Shown: positions 9,087 through 18,536, counted from the stretch's first letter. The stretch: 64,000 bases of DNA from CAZHVS01 sp964536015 (GCA_964536015.1 CAZHVS010000002.1:62001-126000); one strand, 5' to 3'. Made by a program: numbers and translations. The notes: generated by a model not told the origin, from the letters alone.

Positions 9087-10193
9087 ATGCGACCTACTGT
9101 AGCAATTGTAAATTTATCATATTTAAAACAAAATTTTTTGAATATCAGGAAACAGGTAAAGACTGCAAAAGTTATGGCAGTTGTTAAGGCTAATGCTTAT
9201 GGGCACGGGGTTAAACATGTAGTAGATGCTTTGAATTCTCTTTCAAAGTCTCCGGAATATTATGCTGTTGCAATTGCAGAGGAAGGAATAGAACTCAGAA
9301 AAAACAAAGTTAAACAGCCAATCTTAGTTTTCGAACCAGTTTCAGAAGAAAATATCGATGAGATTATTCAATACAATTTGATTCCGACAATATTTAACTT
9401 TGACCATATCAAAATTCTGAAAAAAAATTCAGGTTCAAAAAAAATAAAAGTACATATTAAAATTGACACCGGAATGGGAAGGTTAGGTGTTTCATCAGAT
9501 GAAGCCTTTAATTTTATTTTTGATGTGACAAAATTAAAATTTTTAACTATTGATGGAATTTATACTCACTTTGCAACTTCGGATGAAAAAGATAAATCGT
9601 ATGCTTATTTGCAATTAGAAAGATTTAATAAAATAATTGAAAAATTAAAGGTTAAAGAAATCAATTTCGGACTTGCACACGCTGCAAACAGCGGAGCAAT
9701 AATAGATATGCCGGAAACATATTTGGATATGGTGCGTCCGGGCATTTCTCTTTATGGATATTATCCGTCAATGGAAACAGGGGAATCGATTAAACTCTTT
9801 CCGGTAATGTCATTGATATCTGCAGTCAGCGATATCAAAAAAATAAAAGCTGGTGATTCAGTAAGTTATGGTCGGAAATTCGTTGCAAAAAAAAATACAA
9901 GGATTGCATCAATTCCTATCGGCTATGCTGATGGTTTTAATCGAAATCTTACCAATAAAGCTTGTGCAATTATTAATGGAAAAATATTCAAACAAGTTGG
10001 ACAGGTTACAATGGACCGAATAATGTTTGAGATAGATAATTCTAAAGTGAATGTCGGAGACTTAGTGATTCTATTGGGTAAAGAAAAAGACAAAAAGATT
10101 ACAGCATGGGATTGGTCAAAAGTTTTAAATACTATTCCTTATGAAATAACTTGCAGTATAAGTAAACGAGTTCCAAGAGCATACGTGGTATAA
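9087..10193 (+). CDS. alr: Alanine racemase
   Basis: PLP enzyme interconverting L- and D-alanine for peptidoglycan synthesis. The 368 residues show the fold-type III motif AVVKANAYGHG with the PLP-binding Lys34, the substrate-binding HIKIDTGMGRLGV, and the second catalytic residue Tyr261 in SVSYGRKF. The C-terminal beta domain includes GYADGF and the usual terminal block (EITCSISKRVPRAYV). Length is normal, and no MurF domain is fused as happens in some Bacteroidetes. The next gene starts 1 nt after its stop. Confidence 0.96.
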   Translation: MRPTVAIVNLSYLKQNFLNIRKQVKTAKVMAVVKANAYGHGVKHVVDALNSLSKSPEYYAVAIAEEGIELRKNKVKQPILVFEPVSEENIDEIIQYNLIPTIFNFDHIKILKKNSGSKKIKVHIKIDTGMGRLGVSSDEAFNFIFDVTKLKFLTIDGIYTHFATSDEKDKSYAYLQLERFNKIIEKLKVKEINFGLAHAANSGAIIDMPETYLDMVRPGISLYGYYPSMETGESIKLFPVMSLISAVSDIKKIKAGDSVSYGRKFVAKKNTRIASIPIGYADGFNRNLTNKACAIINGKIFKQVGQVTMDRIMFEIDNSKVNVGDLVILLGKEKDKKITAWDWSKVLNTIPYEITCSISKRVPRAYVV

Positions 10194-10194
10194 T

Positions 10195-11073
10195 ATGGAT
10201 TTAATAAAACAATATATTTCGCAATGTGTTGGTGTTGCTGCTAATAATCTCCGATTGAGTAATTCTAAAATAGAAGTACTGGCAATGTTAAAAGATGCAC
10301 TTATCAAATCCAATACTTTGGAAACTGATATAATTAACATGAAAAAAATTACTCAGTTTTCAAGATTGGGAATTCGTCTGAATGATATTTACAAATTTCT
10401 TTCACAAAATAAAGTCGATTTTTTAAAGATAAGTGAAAAGTTTAAAGAACATACTCAGTTAATAATTAAAGACCTAAGTTTTTTATTGGATAATGTTTCT
10501 CCGCAGGATTTTAGAGAGGCACTTAACAAACTTGCAGAATTATCAGGAGACGTTAAAGAACAACCAGTGGCTCCTGCTATTGACGTTGACCTTTCAAAAC
10601 GAACGATTAATGATAAAACATTTGACAGATTAGAAAGTGAAAGACTTAAAGAAAAAATGATTCTTGGTGAAGAAAGTGAACAGGATGAAGATGATTTATA
10701 CTTTCAAAACTTTGAATCGACAATAATGAAACCTGTTAAAGCCCTCGATTCTGTTATTAAAGAATTATCAAATGGAAAAATTAATAAGGATGAGTTAACA
10801 CAGTTTGCTAAAGTTATGAAAGTTAATGGCGACCTTTCAGAAAAGTTTGGAACAGATATCATAACAAATATGCACAGGATTATTGCAAAAGCTTTAATAT
10901 TAATAAAAAATGAAGAATTGAGCTGTACAAAGGAATTCTGCGAAGCAATTAGAGCCTGTCTTATAGTTATAGTTGCGCTCGTAAGAAATAAAGAAGTTGA
11001 TATAAATATTTATTTAAATCGTGCTGAAGAATTTGGCGAAATGATTAAATCATTAAAATCAAAAGGAAAGTAA
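10195..11073 (+). CDS. Hypothetical helical cytoplasmic protein
   Basis: I do not recognise this 292-residue protein. It has no signal peptide or membrane segment and is predominantly helical. An N-terminal helical region (1-125) is joined by an acidic linker (LGEESEQDEDDLYFQN, around 157-172) to a C-terminal helical region (about 172-288) that contains a Cys pair in ELSCTKEFCEAIRACL. It is packed between alr (1-nt gap) and the mannose-1-phosphate guanylyltransferase gene (1-nt overlap, TAATG), so it is expressed with envelope-precursor enzymes. No function can be assigned. Confidence 0.75.
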   Translation: MDLIKQYISQCVGVAANNLRLSNSKIEVLAMLKDALIKSNTLETDIINMKKITQFSRLGIRLNDIYKFLSQNKVDFLKISEKFKEHTQLIIKDLSFLLDNVSPQDFREALNKLAELSGDVKEQPVAPAIDVDLSKRTINDKTFDRLESERLKEKMILGEESEQDEDDLYFQNFESTIMKPVKALDSVIKELSNGKINKDELTQFAKVMKVNGDLSEKFGTDIITNMHRIIAKALILIKNEELSCTKEFCEAIRACLIVIVALVRNKEVDINIYLNRAEEFGEMIKSLKSKGK

Positions 11074-12140
11074 TGAAAATATTCACTGTAATAATGGCTG
11101 GTGGTGTTGGAACGAGGTTTTGGCCTCGCAGTCGTGAAAAATCTCCAAAACAATTATTGCATATTTTTGGCAATAATACAATGATACAGGATACCGTTAA
11201 CCGGCTTGAAGGTCTTGTTGAAAATGAAAATATTTTTGTTATAACAAATAAAATTCAAAAACCTGGTATAGTGGAACAACTTCTGAATGTTCCATCTAAA
11301 AATATAATTGAAGAACCATTTGGAAGGAACACAGCCGCTTGTATAGGTCTTGCAGCATTGCTGATTAAAAAAATTTCTTCTGATGCAGTAACTGTAATCC
11401 TACCTGCTGATCATATTATTAAAGAAAAAGATATTTTTCAGGATACGATTAATAGAGCAGCAGAGTTTGCATTCAAAAAGAAAGCATTACTCACAATTGG
11501 TGTTCCTCCTTCTCGTCCGGAAACTGGTTATGGATACATTCAGATAGACGATAGAAATGTTGAAGACAATATTTATAAAGTTTATACTTTTGCCGAAAAA
11601 CCTAACTATGCAACTGCAAAAAGGTTTGTTGAAAGCGGTGATTTTCTTTGGAACAGTGGAATGTTTATCTGGCGTGCTGATACAATTCTTGAAGAAATTA
11701 AATTTTATATGCCTGATTTGTATTCAGGATTAGAAGAACTTGAACCATTCTTATTTACTGAGAATTTTGATTCCAAACTTGCTGAAGTATACGGACAATT
11801 AAGAAGTATCTCCATTGATTATGGAATAATGGAAAAATCGAAAAAAGTATTTTTAACAAAAGGTAAATTTACATGGAGTGATGTTGGAAGCTGGGAAGAA
11901 GTTTATCAGCAATCACCTAAAGATGAAAATGGTAATGCTTTAATTGGAAATGTCTATACCGATACAGTTAACGAAAGCTATATTTATTCTCCTGATAAGA
12001 TTACTGCTGCTATTGGTGTTGCAAATATTTTAATTATTAATACTGAAGATGCATTATTGGTTTGTAGAAGAGACCAGGCACAGGAAGTTAAGAAGGTTGT
12101 AGATTATCTTAAGCTAAATAAACAAAATAAATACCTTTGA
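11073..12140 (+). CDS. manC: Mannose-1-phosphate guanylyltransferase
   Basis: Makes GDP-mannose from mannose-1-phosphate and GTP for surface glycans. The 355 residues carry the nucleotidyltransferase signature MAGGVGTRFWPRSR plus SPKQLL at the start, then ILPADHII, the family motif TFAEKPN, WNSGMFIW and SIDYGIMEKS. It is the short monofunctional form; the C-terminal phosphomannose isomerase cupin of about 480-residue enzymes is absent. The start overlaps the upstream stop by 1 bp, and the next gene begins about 2 nt after its own stop. Confidence 0.93.
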   Translation: MKIFTVIMAGGVGTRFWPRSREKSPKQLLHIFGNNTMIQDTVNRLEGLVENENIFVITNKIQKPGIVEQLLNVPSKNIIEEPFGRNTAACIGLAALLIKKISSDAVTVILPADHIIKEKDIFQDTINRAAEFAFKKKALLTIGVPPSRPETGYGYIQIDDRNVEDNIYKVYTFAEKPNYATAKRFVESGDFLWNSGMFIWRADTILEEIKFYMPDLYSGLEELEPFLFTENFDSKLAEVYGQLRSISIDYGIMEKSKKVFLTKGKFTWSDVGSWEEVYQQSPKDENGNALIGNVYTDTVNESYIYSPDKITAAIGVANILIINTEDALLVCRRDQAQEVKKVVDYLKLNKQNKYL

Positions 12141-12142
12141 TA

Positions 12143-12793
12143 ATGAAAAGACTAATTACTGAGAATGATGTAATTAAAAAATCTAAAGATGGAAGCAATG
12201 TTATTATTGTTACTAAAAATGATGTTATTACTCCACTTGCTTTAGATAGAATAAAAATTCTTGGAATGGAAATTTCGAGAGAGATTAGTGAGCCTGTAAA
12301 ACAAGAAAAACCAAAAAATTTTTCTGCAGCAAAGAATAAAACAGTTGCTATTGGATGCGATCATACTGGTTTTCAGCTTAAATTAATTTTAATAAAATAT
12401 CTGACCGAATTAAACTTTAAAATAATTGACGTTGGAACTTTTAATGAAACATCTTGTGATTATCCTGATTTTGCAATTGCAGTAGCCAAAAAAGTAATAA
12501 ACAGTGATGCCTCTTTTGGGATTATAATTGATGCGACCGGAATTCCTTCTGCAATTACTGCAAATAAATTTAAGGAGATAAGAGCAGCTACTTGTTACAA
12601 TGAGTTTTCAGCTAAAAGTGCAAGAGAACATAATGATGCAAATATTCTTGTAGTTGGTGCAAAAACTCTTGGAGAAGAATCTGTTAAATCAATTTTATTA
12701 ACATTTCTTAATTCCTCTTTTAACGGAGGAAGACATCAAAGAAGGTTAGATAAAATTACTGAACTTGAAAAATTAAATTTTAAAAATATATAA
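12143..12793 (+). CDS. RpiB/LacAB-like sugar-phosphate isomerase with N-terminal extension
   Basis: A 216-residue protein with two parts. Residues about 66-214 align with ribose-5-phosphate isomerase B: IGCDHTGF, DVGTFNETSCDYPDFA, ANKFKEIRAA, REHNDANILVVGA and GGRHQRRLDKI. The catalytic loop is altered: where E. coli RpiB has LICGTGVGIS with catalytic Cys66, this protein has IIDATGIPSA, with Asp130 replacing Cys. The first 50 residues (RLITENDVIKKSKDG, then DVITPLALDRIKILGMEI) resemble the N-terminus of the ethanolamine-utilisation protein EutQ. ATG 12143 was chosen over the upstream TTG 12137. RpiB-like activity is uncertain. Confidence 0.8.
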   Translation: MKRLITENDVIKKSKDGSNVIIVTKNDVITPLALDRIKILGMEISREISEPVKQEKPKNFSAAKNKTVAIGCDHTGFQLKLILIKYLTELNFKIIDVGTFNETSCDYPDFAIAVAKKVINSDASFGIIIDATGIPSAITANKFKEIRAATCYNEFSAKSAREHNDANILVVGAKTLGEESVKSILLTFLNSSFNGGRHQRRLDKITELEKLNFKNI

Positions 12794-12819
12794 GCTAAAA
12801 ATTGTATGGAGTTTTATAA

Positions 12820-15357
12820 ATGAAAAAAATTTTTATACTTAGTTGTTTATTCATACTTGTAACTAATATTTATGCTCAGTCATCTGATGCATTGAATAGC
12901 GTGTTTGAAGAAGCGTCTTATTTATATAACATTCCTATTGATGTTATTAAAGCTGTTGCTTATACTGAAACCCGGTATTTCCATCATGTTCCAACTGAAG
13001 AAACAAAATCTTGCACAAATATGCCTCCGGGATATGGAGTTATGGGATTGCACGATGATTACTGGTTTGGACATTCTTTGCTTCTTGCTGCAAACCTAGT
13101 TGGTGAAAACCCTGAAAGACTTAAACAGGATTATCGCCTTAATATTATAGGCGCAGCTGCATTGTTAAATCAAATTGCAAATGATTATAGGATTAATAGA
13201 AGTAATATCAATGATTGGAAACCTGTGTTCGAACAATACTCGGGAATTCCACAGGATAATGTAAAAGATTATTATTCCTTTGATGTTCTAAAAGCTCTTT
13301 CAGATGGCGTTGAACTGAATGGAATTTCAATAGCAAAACATTATGATGTTGATTTAAAAGTATTTAGAAAAGAAGTATATCCTGAACATACTCTCCAGAA
13401 TATCATGTCTGATGATTATCCGCCGGCAGTATGGGATCCAAGTCCCAATTTTTATTCAACAGGAACATTTACAAAACAGTTTTCAGTTGTTCACGATACG
13501 GAAGGTTCATTTGCAGCTTCTTTATCATGGTTGAAAAATCCATCTGCTTCTGCTTCTGCTCATTATATATTCAGAAGCTCCGATGGCTATCTTGTTCAAC
13601 TTGTTAGAGAACAATATGCTGCCTGGCATGCTGTCTGCTGGAATAGATATATGTTTGGGACAGAACACGAAGGTTATGTCGCCAACCCTGCATTTTTTAC
13701 AGACACTATGTATCTAAATTCTGCAGCATTATTCAGACATTTATGTTTAACATACAACATTCCAATGAATTTAAATCATATCATTGGTCACGATGCAAAG
13801 AAAAATGCAAGCTGGGTTACCTACATTCAAAATAATTATCCTTTTGATCCTAATTGTAATACGCACACAGATCCGGGACAATACTGGGATTGGAATTTTT
13901 ATCTTCAATTAATTAAACAAGACACAATTTCCCCAAATGTGACAGAACATACTCCAAACACTACAGATAGCGTTTGGGCAAATGCACAAATTAGAATCAC
14001 TTTTGATCAGAAAATGAGAAGACCAGAAACTCAAAATGCATTTGTAATTTCTCCAAATGTACCTGGCACTTTTAGCTGGGAAAATTCTGGCAAAACCATG
14101 GTTTTCACTCCATCAACTTTGATGCAGCTTGGAACTACTTACACAGTAACATTGAATACAAATGCTGTTAATTTTCTTTATCGTCCAATTTTGGGAAATT
14201 ATTCATTTCAGTTCGTAACAAAAGCAACAAGTGTATTAAATATGCTAAGTGTATATCCTGCAAATAATCAGACAAATATTAGCTCAAGTGTAAAAGTAAT
14301 TGCCACATTTAATTCTCCTTTACTTCAAAGTTCGGTTGCGGGTAATGTTACTTTCCAGGATTCTGCAGGTAACAATATTGCGATGAAGAATGCTGTTGTT
14401 AAAGACCAAAATGGTAAAGGCATAATAATGTTTTCTCCACAAAATAATCTTATAAATAATAATTTGTATAAAATTACATTTAAAAGCGGATTGAAAAATA
14501 TTGTTGGGAGTCCACTTGGCTCAGATTACGAAGTAAATTTTAGGATTGAGCCCAATAACTTTTATCCTGGAACTTTAGTTGATGGATTTGAAGCTATGGG
14601 GAATTGGAAAACTCCTACTTATAGTGGCAGCACAACCGGGGTTGATGCATCTAAAACAACATTTTCAATTAGTAGTGAAGAAAAAGTTCACGGCTCATAT
14701 TCGGGAAAACTAACTTATGCATTTGTTAATGCAAGCGGAGGTGTTTGTCGTGAGTTCAATGCTGATAAACCCAACATCGGCGGTGTAGCAACTGATCGTT
14801 TTGGTATGTGGGTTTATGGTGATCTTAGTTATAATACACTTGAATTCTGGTTTTACTATAACTCATCAACTAATTCAATTGTTACAATCGGTAGTCTTGA
14901 TTGGTCTGGTTGGAAATTTATTGAAATACCTATTAGCAGCATTAGTGGAAGTGGAGACAGGTTATTCCATAGTATAGTGATTAAGCAAACGACTAATGGG
15001 ATTCCTTACGATTCAATTTATGTTGACTTAGCACAAAAAAGAGATCCTTTAGCAACAGAAGTTATCAACGTTGAAAATATTGCTCCAAAGACATTTAAAC
15101 TTGAGCAAAATTATCCAAATCCTTTTAACCCATCAACAACAATTCGTTTTCAGATTCCTTCAGATGGATTTGTGACTCTCAAGTTGTATGACATACTTGG
15201 GAATGAAGTTGCTGTTCTTCTTAACGAAGATATGAAGGCAGGTTTTTATGCTGCTGATCTTAATTCTAACGAGTATCATCTCAGCAGCGGAGTATATTTC
15301 TATAAATTAATATCCGGAAATTATTCAGATACAAAGAAGCTTGTTTTGCTTAAGTAG
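12820..15357 (+). CDS. Secreted peptidoglycan hydrolase (lysozyme-like, amidase_2, Ig-like, T9SS tail)
   Basis: An 845-residue exported protein likely to cleave peptidoglycan. A signal peptide (1-20, ending IYAQ) leads into a helical domain (22-125) resembling lytic transglycosylases: IPIDVIKAVAYTETRY with candidate Glu50, then GYGVMGL at 71-77. An N-acetylmuramoyl-L-alanine amidase_2 domain (about 205-360) has putative zinc ligands His225 (VVHDTEGS), His324 (IIGHDAKKN) and Asp351 (HTDPGQYWDW). Two Big_5-type Ig domains follow (about 365-590), then a jelly-roll-like domain and a T9SS sorting domain (NYPNPFNPSTTIRFQIP). The tail suggests action outside the cell, perhaps on other bacteria or in remodelling. 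Confidence 0.85.
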   Translation: MKKIFILSCLFILVTNIYAQSSDALNSVFEEASYLYNIPIDVIKAVAYTETRYFHHVPTEETKSCTNMPPGYGVMGLHDDYWFGHSLLLAANLVGENPERLKQDYRLNIIGAAALLNQIANDYRINRSNINDWKPVFEQYSGIPQDNVKDYYSFDVLKALSDGVELNGISIAKHYDVDLKVFRKEVYPEHTLQNIMSDDYPPAVWDPSPNFYSTGTFTKQFSVVHDTEGSFAASLSWLKNPSASASAHYIFRSSDGYLVQLVREQYAAWHAVCWNRYMFGTEHEGYVANPAFFTDTMYLNSAALFRHLCLTYNIPMNLNHIIGHDAKKNASWVTYIQNNYPFDPNCNTHTDPGQYWDWNFYLQLIKQDTISPNVTEHTPNTTDSVWANAQIRITFDQKMRRPETQNAFVISPNVPGTFSWENSGKTMVFTPSTLMQLGTTYTVTLNTNAVNFLYRPILGNYSFQFVTKATSVLNMLSVYPANNQTNISSSVKVIATFNSPLLQSSVAGNVTFQDSAGNNIAMKNAVVKDQNGKGIIMFSPQNNLINNNLYKITFKSGLKNIVGSPLGSDYEVNFRIEPNNFYPGTLVDGFEAMGNWKTPTYSGSTTGVDASKTTFSISSEEKVHGSYSGKLTYAFVNASGGVCREFNADKPNIGGVATDRFGMWVYGDLSYNTLEFWFYYNSSTNSIVTIGSLDWSGWKFIEIPISSISGSGDRLFHSIVIKQTTNGIPYDSIYVDLAQKRDPLATEVINVENIAPKTFKLEQNYPNPFNPSTTIRFQIPSDGFVTLKLYDILGNEVAVLLNEDMKAGFYAADLNSNEYHLSSGVYFYKLISGNYSDTKKLVLLK

Positions 15358-15430
15358 TAATTATAAATTTTTATCTGAATAGTGAACTTTATTTGACTAT
15401 TTTTTAGTTATAGATTTAAAAGAAAATGAA

Positions 15431-15799
15431 ATGATATCAGATTATATCCCTGTATTTCTTGTGATTGGATTTGCATTAACTTTTGCAATCGCAGTAGTAA
15501 TTTCTTCAAAACTATTTGGACCACAAAAACCAAATAATGAGAAATTATCTACCTATGAAAGTGGTATGAAGCCGATTGGTTCCACTCAGGAAAGGATTTC
15601 CGTTAAATATTATATGGTGGCTATGCTGTTTATTATTTTCGATTTAGAAGTTGTATTTGTTTATCCATGGGCAGTACAATTCAATAAACTTCAACATCAA
15701 TTAGGATTTTATCCATTTTTAGTGATGCTTGTTTTTCTTTTAATTTTTGAAATTGGTTATCTTTATGTGTGGAAGAAAGGCGGTTTCAAGTGGGATTAG
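15431..15799 (+). CDS. nuoA: NADH-quinone oxidoreductase subunit A
   Basis: Small membrane subunit of respiratory complex I. The 122 residues show three membrane segments (about 6-28, 63-85, 94-113) and family motifs: KLSTYESGMKPIGSTQER and the acidic helix IIFDLEVVFVYPWA. It opens a six-gene nuo operon. A weak promoter-like TAGATTTA lies 13 nt upstream of the ATG. The end overlaps nuoB. Confidence 0.96.
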   Translation: MISDYIPVFLVIGFALTFAIAVVISSKLFGPQKPNNEKLSTYESGMKPIGSTQERISVKYYMVAMLFIIFDLEVVFVYPWAVQFNKLQHQLGFYPFLVMLVFLLIFEIGYLYVWKKGGFKWD

Positions 15800-16305
15800 A
15801 AGCAAAACTTCCTGAAAATGGGATTATAACAACAACTGTTGAAGCAGTAATTTCATGGGCTACAAAAAATTCTGTGTGGCCTATGCCTATGGGAATTTCC
15901 TGCTGTGCAATTGAAATGATGGCGTCTGGCGATCCAAAATTTGATATAGCAAGATTTGGTTCAGAGGTAATGAGATTTACTCCAAGACAATGTGACTTAA
16001 TGATTGTAGCCGGAACTGTAACATATAAAATGGCTCATGTAGTAAGAAAAATTTATGATCAGATGGCTGATCCTAAGTGGGTGATTGCTATGGGCGCCTG
16101 TACTTCGACTGGAGGGATGTATCGCAGTTATAATGTTGTGCAGGGCATAGATCAGTTTTTACCTGTTGATGTTTATACTGCAGGTTGTCCACCACGACCA
16201 GAAAATCTTTTGAATGCATTAATGCAGATACAGGGAAAAATTAGTAAAACTAAAGTAAAAGATTTTAAGAATTCAAATAATATTGAAGCAGATAAAATTA
16301 CATGA
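15790..16305 (+). CDS. nuoB: NADH-quinone oxidoreductase subunit B
   Basis: Complex I subunit carrying the N2 iron-sulfur cluster next to the quinone site. Ligands are visible: the adjacent cysteines in GISCCAIEMMASG, one in MGACTSTGGMYRSY and one in YTAGCPPRPENLL. I chose the GTG at 15790 because it gives the family-typical N-terminus (M)GLEAKLPENG and has AAAGGCGG just upstream. A GTG seven codons earlier is also in frame. With this start it overlaps nuoA by 10 bp. Confidence 0.95.
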   Translation: MGLEAKLPENGIITTTVEAVISWATKNSVWPMPMGISCCAIEMMASGDPKFDIARFGSEVMRFTPRQCDLMIVAGTVTYKMAHVVRKIYDQMADPKWVIAMGACTSTGGMYRSYNVVQGIDQFLPVDVYTAGCPPRPENLLNALMQIQGKISKTKVKDFKNSNNIEADKIT

Positions 16306-16790
16306 GCTTTAAAGAAAAAATAATAGATAAACTTAAAATAACTTTTCCTGGTATTACTTTTATCTCTGAAGTATTCAGAGATGAGTTAACGATGACAATT
16401 AATAAAAAAGATGTTATAAAAGTTGCTTCATTTCTCAAAGATGATAATGAACTTAATTTTAATTTATGTGAAGATGTAACTGCAATTGATTGGGCAAGAA
16501 GAAAAGATAGATTTTCAGTTGTTTACCAATTGTTTTCAATAAAAAATAAATTCAGATTAAGATTAAAATGCAATGTTGATGAATCAGATTGTAAAGTAGA
16601 ATCAGTTTCATCTATATGGAAAAGTGCTGATTGGGCAGAAAGAGAAACTTATGATATGTATGGAATTGAATTCATTAATCATAATGATCTAAGAAGAATG
16701 TATATGCCGGAGGAATTTGATTATTTCCCTTTGCGTAAAGAATTTCCTTTAATGGGAATTCCAGGTTCTCTTCCTTTACCAAAAAAATAA
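16302..16790 (+). CDS. nuoC: NADH-quinone oxidoreductase subunit C
   Basis: Hydrophilic 30-kDa-type subunit of complex I, here 162 residues. The family signature ERETYDMYGIEF is followed by LRRMYMPEEFDYFPLRKEF near the C-terminus. It is separate from NuoD, unlike the fused NuoCD of E. coli. It overlaps nuoB by 4 bp (ATGA). Confidence 0.95.
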   Translation: MSFKEKIIDKLKITFPGITFISEVFRDELTMTINKKDVIKVASFLKDDNELNFNLCEDVTAIDWARRKDRFSVVYQLFSIKNKFRLRLKCNVDESDCKVESVSSIWKSADWAERETYDMYGIEFINHNDLRRMYMPEEFDYFPLRKEFPLMGIPGSLPLPKK

Positions 16791-16799
16791 AAAAAATTT

Positions 16800-18047
16800 A
16801 TGGAACAGGTTACAGAAATACATCCTAAAATATATCAGGCATTGTTAAAGCAGACTCCGGGAATTCCTTTAGATGACGCACTTGATAATGAGATGATCCT
16901 CAATATGGGTCCACAACATCCAGCTACTCACGGAGTTTTAAGATTAGTACTTAGACTTGATGGTGAGACTGTTGTAGCTTGTGTTCCAGAATTAGGCTAT
17001 CTCCATAGAGGTTATGAGAAGATAGCTGAAAATATGTCTTATTATGAATTTATTCCTCATACTGATAGACTTGATTATCTTTCTCCACCTGCTAACAATG
17101 TTGCCTGGGTACTAGCTGTTGAAAAACTTATTGGAATTGAAGCACCGGCAAGAGCGCAATTTATTAGAATGATAATGAGTGAATTGGCACGTATAGGTTC
17201 TCACCTTGTTGCAATTGGAGCATTGGCAATGGATGTAGGTGCTCTAACGGTTTTCCTTTGGGCTTTAAGAGAAAGAGAAAAAATTCTTGATTTATACGAC
17301 ATTATCTGTGGTGCAAGGTTTACTACCAGTTATACAAGAATTGGTGGAGTAGCCACAGATTTATCTGATTCTGTCATCAAACAAATTAAAGATTTTCTTG
17401 ACCAGTTTGAAGAAAAAATTGATGAGATAGAAAGACTTTTAAATTCGAATAGAATTTTTATTGAACGGCTTGAAGGAATTGGAGTTATTTCAAAAGATGA
17501 GGCGATTAATATTGGATTAACTGGTCCAAGTTTACGTGCCAGTGGTGTTGATTTTGATTTAAGAAAAATTACACCATATCTTTTTTATGATAAAGTAGAT
17601 TTCAAAGTTCCTGTTTACACAGAAGGAGATTCTCTTGCAAGATATTTTGTTAGATGCGATGAATTACGCGAGAGTTCAAAAATAATTTATCAATGCATTG
17701 AGAAAATGCTTCCGGGTGAAATTATGCTTAATAGTCCAAAGAAAGTACTTCCACGCAAAGTAGAAATTTATACAAAGATGGAAGAACTTATTCACGATTT
17801 CATGCTTGTTAATTTTGGGATCAAAACTCCTGAAGGTGAAATTTATAGTGCAGTTGAAAATCCTAAAGGAGAACTTGGATTTTATATTGTAAGCAAAGGT
17901 GAAGGACATCCGTGGAAAATGAAAATTCGTTCTCCATCGTTTTGCAATTTGCAGGCAATTCCTCATCTAGTAAAAGGACATTTGATTTCTGATGTAGTTG
18001 CAATTATTGGAAGTATTGATCCGGTAATGGGTGAAGCTGATAAATAA
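16800..18047 (+). CDS. nuoD: NADH-quinone oxidoreductase subunit D
   Basis: The 49-kDa-type subunit that forms the quinone pocket with NuoB. The 415 residues include MGPQHPATHGVLRLVLRLDG near 31-50, ELGYLHRGYEK, and the C-terminal GEADK end typical of the family. No deletion is visible. It starts 9 nt after nuoC. Confidence 0.97.
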   Translation: MEQVTEIHPKIYQALLKQTPGIPLDDALDNEMILNMGPQHPATHGVLRLVLRLDGETVVACVPELGYLHRGYEKIAENMSYYEFIPHTDRLDYLSPPANNVAWVLAVEKLIGIEAPARAQFIRMIMSELARIGSHLVAIGALAMDVGALTVFLWALREREKILDLYDIICGARFTTSYTRIGGVATDLSDSVIKQIKDFLDQFEEKIDEIERLLNSNRIFIERLEGIGVISKDEAINIGLTGPSLRASGVDFDLRKITPYLFYDKVDFKVPVYTEGDSLARYFVRCDELRESSKIIYQCIEKMLPGEIMLNSPKKVLPRKVEIYTKMEELIHDFMLVNFGIKTPEGEIYSAVENPKGELGFYIVSKGEGHPWKMKIRSPSFCNLQAIPHLVKGHLISDVVAIIGSIDPVMGEADK

Positions 18048-18062
18048 ATATAATTTTGTTGT

Positions 18063-18536
18063 ATGGAATTTAAGTTTACAGAAGAAAATTTAGAAAAAAT
18101 AAAAATTGTTATTTCTCGTTATCCTGAGAAACAAGCTGCAGTAATGCCTGTTCTCTATATTGCACAGGAACAGAATAAATTTATTTCACAGGATGTTATT
18201 AAAGAAGTTGCAATTGTACTTGAAATGAATGAAGCTGATGTGCTTGGTGTTGTAACCTTTTACACTATGTTTCATCAGCAGCCAGTAGGGAAGTATCATT
18301 TACAAGTTTGTACTAACGTTTCCTGTATGTTAAAAGGAGGATATGAAATTCTTTCCTCTATCAAAAACAAATTGAAAATTGATAACAATTCTGTTACTGA
18401 AGATGGTAAATTTTCTATTGAAGAAGTAGAATGTATGGGTTCTTGCGGTACTGCTCCGATGATTGCGATTAATGAAGATTATTATGAAAATCTTAATAGT
18501 GAAAATGTATTAAAAATTCTTGAATCTCTTAAATAA
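18063..18536 (+). CDS. nuoE: NADH-quinone oxidoreductase subunit E
   Basis: The 24-kDa-type subunit of the NADH-dehydrogenase module, holding a [2Fe-2S] cluster of the thioredoxin-like ferredoxin fold. In its 157 residues the four ligands are Cys83 and Cys88 (CTNVSC) and Cys124 and Cys128 (CMGSC). The YIAQEQNKFIS and VTFYTMF motifs of the family are also present. Confidence 0.96.
   Translation: MEFKFTEENLEKIKIVISRYPEKQAAVMPVLYIAQEQNKFISQDVIKEVAIVLEMNEADVLGVVTFYTMFHQQPVGKYHLQVCTNVSCMLKGGYEILSSIKNKLKIDNNSVTEDGKFSIEEVECMGSCGTAPMIAINEDYYENLNSENVLKILESLK

Noticed and set aside
15769..15799. Apparent 31-bp overlap of nuoA and nuoB suggesting a frameshift
   Set aside because: Using the GTG at 15790, which has its own ribosome-binding site and gives the family-typical N-terminus, leaves a normal 10-bp overlap.
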